DNA of 64,000 nucleotides from Polynucleobacter hallstattensis (GTDB lineage: Bacteria > Pseudomonadota > Gammaproteobacteria > Burkholderiales > Burkholderiaceae), in assembly GCF_018881835.1 (NCBI RefSeq), contig NZ_JACVPO010000001.1:806001-870000 (forward strand). The letters run 5' to 3'. Below are positions 11,037 through 24,121 of the stretch, piece after piece; positions within the stretch are counted from its first letter, which is position 1; each line of letters opens with the position of its first letter. The notes below the pieces were generated by a model, which searched no databases, was not told the origin of the DNA, and saw nothing but the letters and a program-made list of their open reading frames with translations. A program made the position numbers and the translations under genes.

Positions 11037-13168
11037 ATAGCAATCGGATCGCGTTCTACCAGCCATCGAATACGTGATGTTTTGCTGATTCTTCCTGTGG
11101 ATTCTTGCCGCAATTCTTGATCAATTATTTCAAGCGCTTCTTGCAGTACCTTGCGATTACCCGATTCAATTAATAGTTGGGCGCGTTCTGCACCCGCTAT
11201 CCGCATGACTGGCTTAGGTACTGGGTCATACACCTTGAGCTCTCTCGAAATCATGCCCCTACTTTTTATTCGCGCCTTTAGTTCATTCAAAAACCTAATC
11301 GCCTGATCCAAACTTTTACCTTCTGCATGAATAAGCGCTTGATATGAGTATGGTGGTAATTTAGCCTCTTCTCGCTCATTAGCAGTAAACGCTAAAAATC
11401 CATCGACATCGTGTCTTAATAAATACTGAAATACAGGTGACTCAGGGTATTGTGTCTCGATATAAATATCGCCCCCAGTTTGACCACTAGTTCCAGATCT
11501 TCCTGCACGTCCAGCTACTTGAACTAACTGTGCGAATAATCTTTCGGCTGCTCTAAAGTCAGCCGAATACAGTCGACTGTCTGCATCTAATACGGCCACT
11601 AATCCAATGTTTTGATAGTCGTGTCCTTTGGCAATCATTTGAGTACCAACCACAATGTCAACATTACCATCGTGTATTTGCGCAAAGAGGGCTTCCGCTC
11701 CATTGCTCTTTCTACTTGAATCCGTATCGACTCGCAATACTCTTGCCTGCGGCCACATTGCTTCAATAGCATCTTCTAATTTTTGAGTCCCATGACCAAG
11801 TGTTTTGAGATCTGCGTTTCCGCAATCTGGGCAAAACTGTGGGATAGGCTTTACTAATCCACAATGGTGACAATTTAATACTGATCTTTTACTTAATGCT
11901 CCGGCTTTATGCATTACCGTATAGGTAGAGCATTGAGTACATTTTGATAACCAATTGCATGCTGAGCAACTGAGTACCGGGGCATATCCGCGCCTGTTAA
12001 TCAAAATCAAACTTTGCTTTTTTTCTGCCAGTGATTTAGTAATGGCATTTCCAAGTGTTTTTGTAATTAAGCTTTTTTGCCTGGGTGCACCCGCATCTCC
12101 TGGGCTAAATTGATTTTGCGGGTTACGTGTATTGATTAAATGCACATTAGGTAGGCTTGCGCCTTGTGCGCGCTGATCCAGTCGAATATTTTCATAGCGG
12201 CCTGATTGAGCTGCTAACCAGGTTTCTAGAGAAGGTGTTGCAGAAGATAGAAGAATGGGGATTTTTTGATCATGCGCTCGCCAGATTGCTAAATCTCTTG
12301 CCGAATATCGTGTGCCATCTTGTTGCTTATAAGATGGGTCGTGTTCTTCATCCACCACTATGACGCGTAAGTTTGGCATTGGCGTTAAAGCTGCCAACCT
12401 AGTTCCTAAAATAATTTGTGCCTTGCCAGTCATTGCCTCATACCAAGCAATGCCTCTTTTCTTTTCGCTGACACCACTATGCAATACCGCCATTTTTTTA
12501 TCGGGGAAATAGGCGCTTATTCGTCTCTCTAATTGTGGGGTTAAATTAATTTCTGGCACCAATAAAAGCGCTTGAGCACTTTCATCGTTAAGGATGCTTG
12601 CTAGCCAATTGAGGAATACCGCTGTTTTCCCGCTTCCGGTTTGACCCTGCAATAAGATCGCTCGAAATTGTTTTTCTTTTTTTTCAGCGCCTCCCAGTAA
12701 TTTATTGAGGGCGACCTTTTGATTGGGGTTCAATTGGTCTTGTGTGATTAATCCCTCTGAGATCACATCAAGCCTTTTTTTGCTTTTTTTTGCTGCCAAC
12801 TTCAGTCTTTCTGGAATCTTTTTCCAGTCATCTGCCTTTTTCCACATCTGTGGAATCACTGGCAAGATTGTTTCTCCTAGCGCATGAACGTAATACTGAC
12901 TAGCGAAATTCATCAGCCTTAATAGACCTGGATCGAATACTGGCAGTGGGGCGAGGCTTTCCACAGACTTTAGTTTCGACAGTTCATAATCTGAGTGATT
13001 ACTCACTTTTATAACAAGGCCGATTACTTTTGATCTTGCGAATGGTACTGCAACTACATTGCCTATCTCTGGTAATTTGCCTAATTTTTCAGCATCCCAC
13101 AGGTAGTCAAAGCCCTGGGCCAAAGGCTTATCTATTACTACCTGTACAACAGTGGGTTTAAGCGTCAT
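11033..13168 (-). CDS. priA: primosomal protein N', replication-restart helicase PriA
   Basis: A 711-residue superfamily 2 helicase. An N-terminal DNA-binding domain (3'BD, about residues 5-100) is followed by Walker A GQTGSGKT at 175-182 and the DEEH box at 273-276. A zinc-binding cluster of paired cysteines (CSAC, CTQC, CHHC, CPDC) lies at about residues 395-455, then the C-terminal helicase motifs (VGTQMIAKGHDY, QVAGRAGR). PriA recognises stalled forks and D-loops and reloads the replisome. It is the last gene of the atp-hemE-priA block. The upstream region holds a perfect DnaA box. Confidence 0.98.
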   Translation of the reverse strand: MTLKPTVVQVVIDKPLAQGFDYLWDAEKLGKLPEIGNVVAVPFARSKVIGLVIKVSNHSDYELSKLKSVESLAPLPVFDPGLLRLMNFASQYYVHALGETILPVIPQMWKKADDWKKIPERLKLAAKKSKKRLDVISEGLITQDQLNPNQKVALNKLLGGAEKKEKQFRAILLQGQTGSGKTAVFLNWLASILNDESAQALLLVPEINLTPQLERRISAYFPDKKMAVLHSGVSEKKRGIAWYEAMTGKAQIILGTRLAALTPMPNLRVIVVDEEHDPSYKQQDGTRYSARDLAIWRAHDQKIPILLSSATPSLETWLAAQSGRYENIRLDQRAQGASLPNVHLINTRNPQNQFSPGDAGAPRQKSLITKTLGNAITKSLAEKKQSLILINRRGYAPVLSCSACNWLSKCTQCSTYTVMHKAGALSKRSVLNCHHCGLVKPIPQFCPDCGNADLKTLGHGTQKLEDAIEAMWPQARVLRVDTDSSRKSNGAEALFAQIHDGNVDIVVGTQMIAKGHDYQNIGLVAVLDADSRLYSADFRAAERLFAQLVQVAGRAGRSGTSGQTGGDIYIETQYPESPVFQYLLRHDVDGFLAFTANEREEAKLPPYSYQALIHAEGKSLDQAIRFLNELKARIKSRGMISRELKVYDPVPKPVMRIAGAERAQLLIESGNRKVLQEALEIIDQELRQESTGRISKTSRIRWLVERDPIAI

Positions 13169-13191
13169 TTACTATTTTTTCTGTTTTACCC

Positions 13192-13213
13192 TGTGGATAA
13201 GTCTGTGGATATC
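13192..13213 (-). promoter_or_regulatory. DnaA box pair upstream of priA
   Basis: 13192-13200 reads TGTGGATAA, the exact complement of the DnaA box TTATCCACA. 13205-13213 reads TGTGGATAT, one base off. The pair lies 24-45 bp before the priA start, so DnaA could bind at the priA promoter. Function is inferred only from motif and position. Confidence 0.45.
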
Positions 13214-13258
13214 ATTTACTTTTTTCTGCTTGTTTACTTATTTTATAGGAACAATAGT

Positions 13259-13385
13259 ATGCACAGAAAAACGGTATTTTATTTATTTACTATATAAATC
13301 AATACTTTAGAATGATTACTAAAGGTGAAAGTTCACAATTCTCTTGAATCTCTCTGTATTTATGATTTTGCACATTTCTGTGCAT
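13259..13385. repeat. 11-bp inverted repeat enclosing an A/T-rich segment
   Basis: ATGCACAGAAA at 13259-13269 is repeated in inverse as TTTCTGTGCAT at 13375-13385, with 105 bp of very A/T-rich DNA between. The right end is itself a hairpin (TGCACA-TTTC-TGTGCA, 13369-13384). It lies in the priA-hemE gap. No target-site duplication is visible, so it may be a regulatory structure rather than a transposon. Confidence 0.5.
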
Positions 13386-13429
13386 AACTTTTTGCCGTAA
13401 CATTGGCTAAAGTTAGCAATTACTTGCGT

Positions 13430-14542
13430 CTAGCGCATTGCCCGTAAGGCTTTTGACTTGGAAATCACCGCTTCGGAGAGGGCTGTTACGCTTTCAGGCG
13501 GGGTAAATTGGTTGATGCCGTGACCCAAATTGAAGATATGCCCATCCAGCGGATGAAGGCCTGGCTTTAGTGTGGGCGCACTAGCCAAATCTTCCAAAAG
13601 ACCTTCGGCAGCACTTGCAATATGCTGTGGTTCTGAAAACAAAATTAGTGGATCTAGGTTGCCCTGCAAAGCCAGTGGCTTATTGATATCTAAAAGCTGT
13701 TTACGGGCACGACTTAATGGCATGGTCCAATCAATTGCAATGACATCCGCTCCAATTTGCGCCATATCGTTTAACCAAATACCGCCACCTTTAGTAAACA
13801 TAATGATTGGGAGCTTGCGCCCATCATGTTCACGCGGCAATATTTCAATCACTTTTTGCATAGCAGCCAAGGACATGCGCTGATACCAACCATCGGGAAG
13901 TAAGCCTCCCCAAGTATCAAAGATCATGAGCGCTTGCGCACCAGCCTTTACTTGCTCAATTAAATAGGCTGCCACCGACTGGACATTAATCTCAAGAATA
14001 TGCTCAAGCAAATCTGGGCGACTAAACATCATAGTCTTGGCGTGACGAAAATCGTCTGAACCAGAACCATCAATCATGTAGCAGGCCAGCGTCCACGGGC
14101 TTCCAGAAAAACCAATCAGCGGCACGCGCTGATTACCATCCTGAATCAATGCCTTGCGAATTTCTGATACAGCATCAAAAACATATTTAAGCTGATCCAT
14201 ATCGGCAACGCGTAATTTTTTTACTGCTTCTTCCGTGCGAAGAGGGTGATCAAAACTAGGTCCCTCACCTGCAGTAAATTTCAGTCCTAAACCCATAGCA
14301 TCGGGAATGGTCAAAATATCGGAGAACAAAATCGCTGCGTCTAATGGGTAACGATCCAAAGGTTGGAGGGTTACTTCTGTAGCGTAAGCTGGATTTTTAG
14401 CAAGGCCAAGGAAGCTGCCGGCCTTAGCTCGGGTTGCATTGTATTCCGGGAGATATCGACCGGCTTGGCGCATGAGCCAAAGCGGGGTTTGATCAACCGC
14501 TTCGCCCAAGCAGGCTTTTAAAAATCGATCATTTGACAACAA
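13430..14542 (-). CDS. hemE: uroporphyrinogen decarboxylase
   Basis: About 370 residues. HemE removes the four acetate carboxyls of uroporphyrinogen III to give coproporphyrinogen III in heme synthesis. The N-terminal signature [15 protein letters not shown] and the later [16 protein letters not shown] and GHGI segments are diagnostic. The frame stays open upstream into atpC, but similarity begins near SNDRFLKA. The likely start is one of two adjacent TTG codons (14542 or 14539), because no ATG or GTG is available after the atpC stop. The gene follows atpC closely, as in other Burkholderiales. Confidence 0.95.
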   Translation of the reverse strand: MLSNDRFLKACLGEAVDQTPLWLMRQAGRYLPEYNATRAKAGSFLGLAKNPAYATEVTLQPLDRYPLDAAILFSDILTIPDAMGLGLKFTAGEGPSFDHPLRTEEAVKKLRVADMDQLKYVFDAVSEIRKALIQDGNQRVPLIGFSGSPWTLACYMIDGSGSDDFRHAKTMMFSRPDLLEHILEINVQSVAAYLIEQVKAGAQALMIFDTWGGLLPDGWYQRMSLAAMQKVIEILPREHDGRKLPIIMFTKGGGIWLNDMAQIGADVIAIDWTMPLSRARKQLLDINKPLALQGNLDPLILFSEPQHIASAAEGLLEDLASAPTLKPGLHPLDGHIFNLGHGINQFTPPESVTALSEAVISKSKALRAMR

Positions 14543-14558
14543 GGAAATGTCCGGCCTC

Positions 14559-14975
14559 TTACTTTTTACGACGGAAACGAGCAATAGCAGCCAGCTGTGC
14601 TGCTGCCATAGCAAACTCTGACTGCGCTAAGGCCATATCAAAGTCAGTGCCACGATTTTGCATAGCTTCTTGAGCGCGTTTCTTAGCCTCGTTAGCTTTG
14701 GCTTCATCAAGGTCATGTCCGCGAATGGCGGTATCAGCCAATACAGTGACATGATCAGGTTGCACTTCTAAATAGCCGCCTGCAACGAATACAAACTCTT
14801 CATCACCGTCAGCTTTTTCAATACGAACTGAGCCTGGACGAATGCGTGTAATCAAAGGAGTGTGGCCGCGCAAAATACCGAGCTCACCATTTTCACCGGG
14901 AAGCGCAACGAACTTGGCCTCTCCGCTAAAAATGGATTGCTCTGCACTTACTACATCGACACGTATGGTTGACAT
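14559..14975 (-). CDS. atpC: ATP synthase epsilon subunit
   Basis: A 138-residue F1 central-stalk subunit. The N-terminal beta-sandwich is clear ([17 protein letters not shown], then [18 protein letters not shown]), followed by a C-terminal helical pair rich in Ala and charged residues. Epsilon couples rotation and can inhibit ATP hydrolysis. It is the last gene of the eight-gene atp operon, 21 bp after atpD. Confidence 0.97.
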   Translation of the reverse strand: MSTIRVDVVSAEQSIFSGEAKFVALPGENGELGILRGHTPLITRIRPGSVRIEKADGDEEFVFVAGGYLEVQPDHVTVLADTAIRGHDLDEAKANEAKKRAQEAMQNRGTDFDMALAQSEFAMAAAQLAAIARFRRKK

Positions 14976-14996
14976 AATTTCCCTAGATGAGTTCGA

Positions 14997-16412
<1,416 letters not shown>

Positions 16413-16452
16413 TTAATTCCTGAATTCTTTCGTATTCCTAAATGCTGACCGC

Positions 16453-17322
16453 TTAAACTGCAGCCGCTCCACCAACAATCTCGGACAGCTCTTTAGTAAT
16501 AGCAGCTTGTCGTGTTTTGTTGTATTCCAATTGCAATTCGCCGATCACGTTCTTCGCATTATCTGAGGCGGCCTTCATCGAGACCATGCGTGCAGATTGT
16601 TCTGAAGCCATGTTCTCAGCAACAGCTTGGTAAATCATTGCCTCTACATAGCGCTTGAGTAAACCGTTCAAAACGGACTCTGCATCTGGCTCGTAGATGT
16701 AATCCCAAGAATTACCCGTCTTCTCTTCTGGAGTTAAAGCTGCAGACTCTAAAGGCAGGAGTTTTTCTAAAACAGGTTCTTGCTTCATTGCATTGACAAA
16801 ACGTGTATATGCCAAATAAACGGCATCAATTTCCCCGCGCTCAAACGCTTCCAACTGGGCGGTAATTGCGCCAATCAACACATCCATGTGCGGCGTGTCA
16901 CCAATTTGAGTTGTTTGAGAAATCAGCTTTGCTTTTGAACGATTCAAAAACTGAAGACCTTTTGAGCCAATTGCAGTGTATTCAATATTAATATTGCCGC
17001 CTTGCATATCGCGTACCTGGTTTGCAATCAGACGCAATACGTTGGTGTTTAGTCCGCCGCATAAACCTTTGTCTGTTGTAACCAAGATCGTGCCAATTTT
17101 CTTTACATCACGAGTTACCATGTAAGCAGGGCGAAACTCAGGATTTGCTTTGGAAAGATTGGCCACAATCTCACGAATTTTTTCAGCATAAGGACGCGCA
17201 TTACGCATGCGCTCTTGGGCACGACGCATCTTGGATGCGGCGACCATTTCCATTGCTTTAGTGATCTTGCGCGTGTTTTGCACGCTCTTGATCTTAGATC
17301 GTATCTCTTTTGTGCTTGCCAT
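16453..17322 (-). CDS. atpG: ATP synthase gamma subunit
   Basis: A 289-residue F1 rotor shaft. The N-terminal helix ([34 protein letters not shown]) and the C-terminal helix ([21 protein letters not shown]) form the coiled coil inside the alpha-beta ring. A central Rossmann-like part contains [11 protein letters not shown]. Length is typical. It lies 17 bp after atpA. Confidence 0.98.
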   Translation of the reverse strand: MASTKEIRSKIKSVQNTRKITKAMEMVAASKMRRAQERMRNARPYAEKIREIVANLSKANPEFRPAYMVTRDVKKIGTILVTTDKGLCGGLNTNVLRLIANQVRDMQGGNINIEYTAIGSKGLQFLNRSKAKLISQTTQIGDTPHMDVLIGAITAQLEAFERGEIDAVYLAYTRFVNAMKQEPVLEKLLPLESAALTPEEKTGNSWDYIYEPDAESVLNGLLKRYVEAMIYQAVAENMASEQSARMVSMKAASDNAKNVIGELQLEYNKTRQAAITKELSEIVGGAAAV

Positions 17323-17339
17323 GATTTATGCGAGTCCTC

Positions 17340-18881
17340 TTAGAAAGAGGCTGAACGCTTGTAATCCTCAATTGCAGAACGCAAAGCAGCTTCATCATCC
17401 TTGCTCAAGTCTTTGGTCTCTTCAATACGACCAATTAAATCAGCGTATTTTGATTTCAAATGATCCTGTAAGCCTTTTTCAAATGCTAGTACATGCTTTA
17501 CTTCAAGATCATCGAAGTAGCCGTTATTCATGGCATAAAGTGAGGCGGCCATTTCCCAAACCTGCAAAGGCTTGTACTGCGCCTGTTTACATAATTCAGT
17601 GACACGTTTACCACGCTCGAGTTGCTTACGAGTTGCATCATCAAGATCGGATGCAAACTGCGCAAATGCTGCTAATTCACGATACTGCGCTAAGTCGGTA
17701 CGAATACCGCCAGACAATTTCTTAATAACTTTAGTTTGGGCTGCGCCACCAACACGTGACACAGAAATACCAGCGTTAATCGCAGGACGTACGCCAGCGT
17801 TAAATAAGTCGGTTTCCAAGAAGATCTGACCGTCAGTAATCGAAATCACGTTGGTTGGAACGAAAGCAGAAACGTCACCAGCTTGAGTCTCAATAATTGG
17901 CAATGCTGTCAAAGAGCCAGTCTTACCTTTTACTGAACCATTTGTAAATTTCTCAACGTATTCAGCATTTACACGAGCAGAGCGCTCAAGCAAACGGGAG
18001 TGAAGATAGAACACATCGCCAGGGTAAGCTTCGCGACCTGGTGGGCGACGCAAGAGCAAAGAAATCTGACGGTATGCAACTGCTTGTTTTGTTAAGTCGT
18101 CATAAACGATCAATGCATCTTCACCGCGATCACGGAAGTACTCTCCCATTGTGCAACCAGCATATGCTGAGAGGTATTGCATCGCTGCGGACTCAGAAGC
18201 ACTCGCCGCAACAACAACGGTGTACTCCATTGCGCCTAGCTCTGTGAGCTTGCGTACAACGTTAGCAATCGTGGAGGCTTTTTGACCAATCGCAACGTAA
18301 ACGCAATAAACGCCTTTACCTTTTTGGTTAATGATCGCATCAACAGCAACTGCTGTTTTACCTGTTTGGCGGTCACCAATGATCAACTCGCGCTGACCGC
18401 GACCGATTGGAACCATCGCATCAATCGCTTTCAAACCAGTTTGTACTGGCTGGCTAACAGATTGACGTGCGATAACGCCTGGAGCAACTTTTTCAATAAA
18501 GTCAGTCAATTTAGTATTGATTGGGCCTTTACCATCAATCGGTTGACCGAGCGCGTTTACAACGCGACCAAGCAACTCCGGACCAACTGGAACTTCCAAA
18601 ATGCGGCCAGTACATTTAACTGGGTCACCTTCTTTAATGTGGATGTACTCTCCCAACACCACAGCACCAACTGAATCACGCTCAAGGTTCAACGCGAGGC
18701 CAATTGTGTTGTTAGGGAATTCCAACATTTCGCCTTGCATAACACCAGACAAGCCATGTACGCGGCAAATACCATCGGTCACTGAAATTACAGTGCCTTC
18801 GTTGCGAAGTTGGGAATCAACACCCAGTTCACTAATTCGGCTTTTGATCAGTTCACTGATCTCGGAAGGGTTGAGTTGCAT
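17340..18881 (-). CDS. atpA: ATP synthase alpha subunit
   Basis: A 513-residue non-catalytic nucleotide-binding F1 subunit. Walker A GDRQTGKT lies near residue 169, and the alpha signature [14 protein letters not shown] includes the arginine finger. The N-terminus ([16 protein letters not shown]) binds the delta subunit. The size is standard. It is preceded by atpH and followed by atpG. Confidence 0.99.
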   Translation of the reverse strand: MQLNPSEISELIKSRISELGVDSQLRNEGTVISVTDGICRVHGLSGVMQGEMLEFPNNTIGLALNLERDSVGAVVLGEYIHIKEGDPVKCTGRILEVPVGPELLGRVVNALGQPIDGKGPINTKLTDFIEKVAPGVIARQSVSQPVQTGLKAIDAMVPIGRGQRELIIGDRQTGKTAVAVDAIINQKGKGVYCVYVAIGQKASTIANVVRKLTELGAMEYTVVVAASASESAAMQYLSAYAGCTMGEYFRDRGEDALIVYDDLTKQAVAYRQISLLLRRPPGREAYPGDVFYLHSRLLERSARVNAEYVEKFTNGSVKGKTGSLTALPIIETQAGDVSAFVPTNVISITDGQIFLETDLFNAGVRPAINAGISVSRVGGAAQTKVIKKLSGGIRTDLAQYRELAAFAQFASDLDDATRKQLERGKRVTELCKQAQYKPLQVWEMAASLYAMNNGYFDDLEVKHVLAFEKGLQDHLKSKYADLIGRIEETKDLSKDDEAALRSAIEDYKRSASF

Positions 18882-18926
18882 TACTTACTCCTGGGTATTA
18901 TTTCGTATGTTCTTAATAGGGATAAC

Positions 18927-19463
18927 TTATGCGCCAAGACTTGCTTGCATTTGAGCTAACTGTGCTTTTACAGAGCTATCCATTACTTCATCACCAACCT
19001 GAATGCGAACTCCGCCAATCAATGCAGGATCTACTTGGATAGTTGGGCGCAATTCTTTACCCCCAAAGCGCTTCTTCAAACTTGACAACAAATCATTCAA
19101 CGCAGAACCCTCTAATGGGAATGCGCTAGTAATCATTACTTCTGCTGCACCCTCGCTCTTATTCTTCATCGCCTCAAATTGTTTAGCAATTTCAGGAATA
19201 GCTGATAAGCGGTGGTTTTGATTTACAAGACTCAAAAAACTCGCTATTTTGCCGTCTAGCTTTGTCTTCAACATGCCAGAAAGAAGCTTGCTTAGATCAT
19301 CCGCAGATACTTTTGGATTGTTTGACAGGGCGGCAACTTCTGGTAAGGCGGCTAACTGAGCTAATTCATTTAGCTGCTCTAAACATGTAGCAAGCTCAGT
19401 AGCCTTAGTGCTTTGGAAAAGCGCCTCAGCATAAGGCCGCGCAATAGTGGCTAATTCAGCCAT
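18927..19463 (-). CDS. atpH: ATP synthase delta subunit
   Basis: A 178-residue peripheral-stalk protein (OSCP homologue) that joins F1 alpha to the b dimer. It has the expected N-terminal helical bundle (ATIARPYAEALFQSTK) and the conserved C-terminal segment PTIQVDPALIGGVRIQVGDEVMDSS. It starts one base after the atpF stop, so the two are probably translationally coupled. Confidence 0.97.
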   Translation of the reverse strand: MAELATIARPYAEALFQSTKATELATCLEQLNELAQLAALPEVAALSNNPKVSADDLSKLLSGMLKTKLDGKIASFLSLVNQNHRLSAIPEIAKQFEAMKNKSEGAAEVMITSAFPLEGSALNDLLSSLKKRFGGKELRPTIQVDPALIGGVRIQVGDEVMDSSVKAQLAQMQASLGA

Positions 19464-19464
19464 A

Positions 19465-19935
19465 TCAAAGTTCTGCCTTTAGTTGATCAAGCAATGTGCT
19501 GTGGGCTTTTGCATCTACCTCACGACGCAAAATTTGCTCTGCGCCTTTAACGGCCAGCACAGCTACTTCAGCACGCAATACTTCGCGAGCGCGTGTTACT
19601 TGTTGATCAGCATCTTGCTTGGCTTGGGAGATGATGCGAGCGGCTTCAGCTTGTGCGTTTGCGCGAATTTCTTCTGCAGACATTTGAGCACGTTTTTCTG
19701 CCTCTGCAACACGCAGTACTCCTTCTTGGCGTGCTTTAGTTAATTCTTGCTCAGCTTCATTGCTTGCCAATGCGAGCGCTTCTTTACCGCGTTCGGCAGA
19801 TGCCAAGCCATCAGCAATTTTGCTTGAACGCTCATCTAACGCCTTAACTAGCGGTGGCCACACAAAGCGTGCAACAACCCACCATAAGACGAAGAAAACG
19901 ATCATTTGCGCGAATAGGGTCGCGTTCAGATTCAC
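19465..19935 (-). CDS. atpF: ATP synthase b subunit
   Basis: A 156-residue peripheral-stalk protein. One N-terminal transmembrane helix (about residues 5-27, with [15 protein letters not shown]) is followed by a long charged Ala/Glu/Gln-rich helix that dimerises as the stator. Length matches E. coli b. Confidence 0.98.
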   Translation of the reverse strand: MNLNATLFAQMIVFFVLWWVVARFVWPPLVKALDERSSKIADGLASAERGKEALALASNEAEQELTKARQEGVLRVAEAEKRAQMSAEEIRANAQAEAARIISQAKQDADQQVTRAREVLRAEVAVLAVKGAEQILRREVDAKAHSTLLDQLKAEL

Positions 19936-19998
19936 GATATTCCTTTCAGTATTGTTGAGAACAGTAGGATGACCCGATGGTCATCCACGCCAAAACAA

Positions 19999-20292
<294 letters not shown>

Positions 20293-20307
20293 TTAAAAAT
20301 AAAAAAG

Positions 20308-21728
<1,421 letters not shown>

Positions 21729-21752
21729 TTCTCGTGGTGGAGCAAAAGGGCT

Positions 21753-22643
21753 TTAGTCCGCTTGAATACCCAGCTTTTTTAACAGGGAATCTAGCTCATC
21801 AAACTGGCTAAAGCGGATTCTGAGCTCGCCACCTTTGCCCTTAAACTTAAATTCTGCATTTAAGCCTATCAAATCAGCGATTTCTTGAGTTAAGCGTCGC
21901 ATATCTGGATCGCGGCTTGGTGTGCCGCTCTCCGCCTTGGTTTTGGCCTTTTTGTCACCAATTTGACCCCCAGCAAGCGCTAGGGCAGTAGCCATTCTTT
22001 CAGCCTCTCGCACGGAAAGGCCTTGAGCAGCAATTCTTTGCGCCAAAGCGACTTGGCTTGCTCCAGGCAAGGGCAATAAAGCACGGGCGTGGCCCATATC
22101 AATATCGCCCGCCAAAAGCATGGCTTGTACTGGTTTTGGCAATTGATTTAAGCGCAATAAATTGCTTACGGCGCTACGTGACTTACCAACCGCTTTTGCT
22201 GCTTGCTCATGCGTAAAACCAAACTCCTCAATCAGTCTGGCGAGGCCTTGAGACTCCTCGAGCGGATTCAGATCTTCACGCTGCATATTCTCAACCAAAG
22301 CCATAGCTGCAGCAGCTTGATCGTTGGCCTCAGTAACTAATACAGGCACCTCTTTTAAACCAGCCAAAGTTGCCGCACGAAAGCGACGTTCGCCGGCAAT
22401 GATTTCATATTTACCATGGGAAACCAAACGCACCAACAAGGGTTGCATCACACCTTGCTCTCGAATACTTTCGGCTAACTCTTGTAAGGCACCCGCTTCC
22501 ATTTTTTGACGCGGCTGATATTTGCCAGCCTGCAATGCGCTTAATGGCAGACGATTAATTTCGTTTGTAGTTTCTTTTTGCGCCTTGTCGCCGAGGAGCG
22601 CCTCTAAACCACGACCCAAACCTTTTTTCTTTATTGCAACCAT
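21753..22643 (-). CDS. parB: chromosome partitioning protein ParB
   Basis: A 296-residue CTP-dependent clamp that loads at parS. Visible are the N-terminal [14 protein letters not shown] segment that contacts ParA, the ParB core (LQAGKYQPR), the CTP-binding motif GERRFRAA and the following [13 protein letters not shown]. The helix-turn-helix is near [23 protein letters not shown], and the C-terminus dimerises. Two parS matches lie 2-3.4 kb upstream in the same operon. It is probably co-transcribed with parA, rsmG and mnmG. Confidence 0.98.
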   Translation of the reverse strand: MVAIKKKGLGRGLEALLGDKAQKETTNEINRLPLSALQAGKYQPRQKMEAGALQELAESIREQGVMQPLLVRLVSHGKYEIIAGERRFRAATLAGLKEVPVLVTEANDQAAAAMALVENMQREDLNPLEESQGLARLIEEFGFTHEQAAKAVGKSRSAVSNLLRLNQLPKPVQAMLLAGDIDMGHARALLPLPGASQVALAQRIAAQGLSVREAERMATALALAGGQIGDKKAKTKAESGTPSRDPDMRRLTQEIADLIGLNAEFKFKGKGGELRIRFSQFDELDSLLKKLGIQAD

Positions 22644-22663
22644 GATATTTTTGTTCCTAAATT

Positions 22664-23434
22664 TTACATTTGCTTAATGCGCTCAATCATCTCAGCGCCA
22701 AACTCTAAGTATGCTTTGGCACCACGCGATGTCTTATCAAACGCCACCCCAGGAAGCCCATAGGACGGGGCTTCGGCCAGGCGAACGTTGCGGGGAATGA
22801 TGCTTTTAAATACTTTATCCCCAAAGTGTTCAAGTAATTGATCGGAAACTTGTTGTTGCAAAGACATGCGCGGATCAAACATCACACGCAATAGGCCGAT
22901 GATCACTAAGTCAGGATTTAAGTTTGCGTGGACTTGCTTAATCGTGTTTACTAAATCTGACAAACCCTCTAATGCAAAATATTCACATTGCATTGGGACA
23001 ATGACACCGTTCGCCGCACACAATCCATTTAGCGTTAACAAAGATAGTGCAGGGGGACAGTCAATCAAAATAAAGTCATAGTCATTCGCAACAAGAGCAA
23101 GCGCATCTTTCAATCTTTGTTCGCGCGAATCTAAATCTACCAACTCAATTTCCGCACCAGCCAAATCTCGATTTGCTGGCAACACATCGTAGCCTGAGCT
23201 CTCACAAGGCACCGCGGATTCTTTCACTGTTGATAGGCCAATCAACACTTGATAGACCGTGCTGCTAAGGTCTGCTTTTTCAATTCCTGAGCCCATCGTC
23301 GCATTACCTTGTGGATCTAAATCCACCAATAAAACACGCTGCTGGTGTCCAGCTAAACCAGCGGCCAAATTAATAGCGGTAGTGGTTTTGCCAACCCCGC
23401 CTTTTTGATTTGCAATACAGAATATTTTGGCCAT
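22664..23434 (-). CDS. parA: chromosome partitioning ATPase ParA
   Basis: A 256-residue MinD/ParA-type ATPase. The deviant Walker A is KGGVGKTTT near residue 10, and a second block, DLDPQGNATMG, follows. The length is that of short chromosomal Soj/ParA proteins without an N-terminal HTH. ParA forms a nucleoid-bound gradient that moves ParB-parS complexes. It lies 20 bp before parB and 24 bp after rsmG. Confidence 0.98.
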   Translation of the reverse strand: MAKIFCIANQKGGVGKTTTAINLAAGLAGHQQRVLLVDLDPQGNATMGSGIEKADLSSTVYQVLIGLSTVKESAVPCESSGYDVLPANRDLAGAEIELVDLDSREQRLKDALALVANDYDFILIDCPPALSLLTLNGLCAANGVIVPMQCEYFALEGLSDLVNTIKQVHANLNPDLVIIGLLRVMFDPRMSLQQQVSDQLLEHFGDKVFKSIIPRNVRLAEAPSYGLPGVAFDKTSRGAKAYLEFGAEMIERIKQM

Positions 23435-23458
23435 AATTTTTCTTAAAAATGTCGTGCT

Positions 23459-24121
23459 TTAAAGGGGTAATTTTCTCACGGGGGATAAGACCAAAAGTCG
23501 GCGCTCCACCGCCAAATTCGGAATCTCTAGGGGCTCATCGGCCACAAGGCGCCAATCATCCATACAAACATCCTGCAACTCTTCATCTGCGCGCTTAGCC
23601 TTCATGGCAAATACGAGGCCATTGGGCTTGAGCAGGGGTAAGGACAACTCTAAAAAATGGGCAAGATTGGTAAATGCCCTAGAAATCACCGCATCAAACT
23701 GCCCAGGCTGTGATTTGGCCACCGCTTCAACGCGCTCGCTCAATACTTGAATATTCCTTAAACCTAGCTTACCGCGCACGTGCTGCAAAAATGCCGTCTT
23801 TTTACGAATAGCCTCAATCAAAGTCAAATGCCACTCCGGCTGCAAAATAGCGATCGGGATTGCAGGTAAACCGCCGCCCGACCCTAGGTCCGCGATTTTG
23901 GGCTTAGGTAAGCCCAGAAAACGGCGCATAACTGGTAAAACTGTAATAGAATCAATAAGATGCAGTCGAACTGAGTTCTTTTCACCCTCTATAGCAGTCA
24001 AATTATGCACCTGGTTCCAGCGACCCATTTCCTGCAAGAAAAGCTCTAAATCAGCCATGTTGGAAGAGCTAAGATTGAGGCCCAAACTCTCAATGCCCAA
24101 AGAAACCAAATCATTACTCAT
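23459..24121 (-). CDS. rsmG: 16S rRNA (G527-N7) methyltransferase RsmG
   Basis: A 220-residue SAM-dependent methyltransferase, formerly GidB. The SAM-binding motif [17 protein letters not shown] is near residue 77, and the NLTAI segment is typical of the family. It methylates N7 of G527 in 16S rRNA; its loss gives low-level streptomycin resistance in other bacteria. The start overlaps the mnmG stop by eight bases, so translation is probably coupled. Confidence 0.97.
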   Translation of the reverse strand: MSNDLVSLGIESLGLNLSSSNMADLELFLQEMGRWNQVHNLTAIEGEKNSVRLHLIDSITVLPVMRRFLGLPKPKIADLGSGGGLPAIPIAILQPEWHLTLIEAIRKKTAFLQHVRGKLGLRNIQVLSERVEAVAKSQPGQFDAVISRAFTNLAHFLELSLPLLKPNGLVFAMKAKRADEELQDVCMDDWRLVADEPLEIPNLAVERRLLVLSPVRKLPL

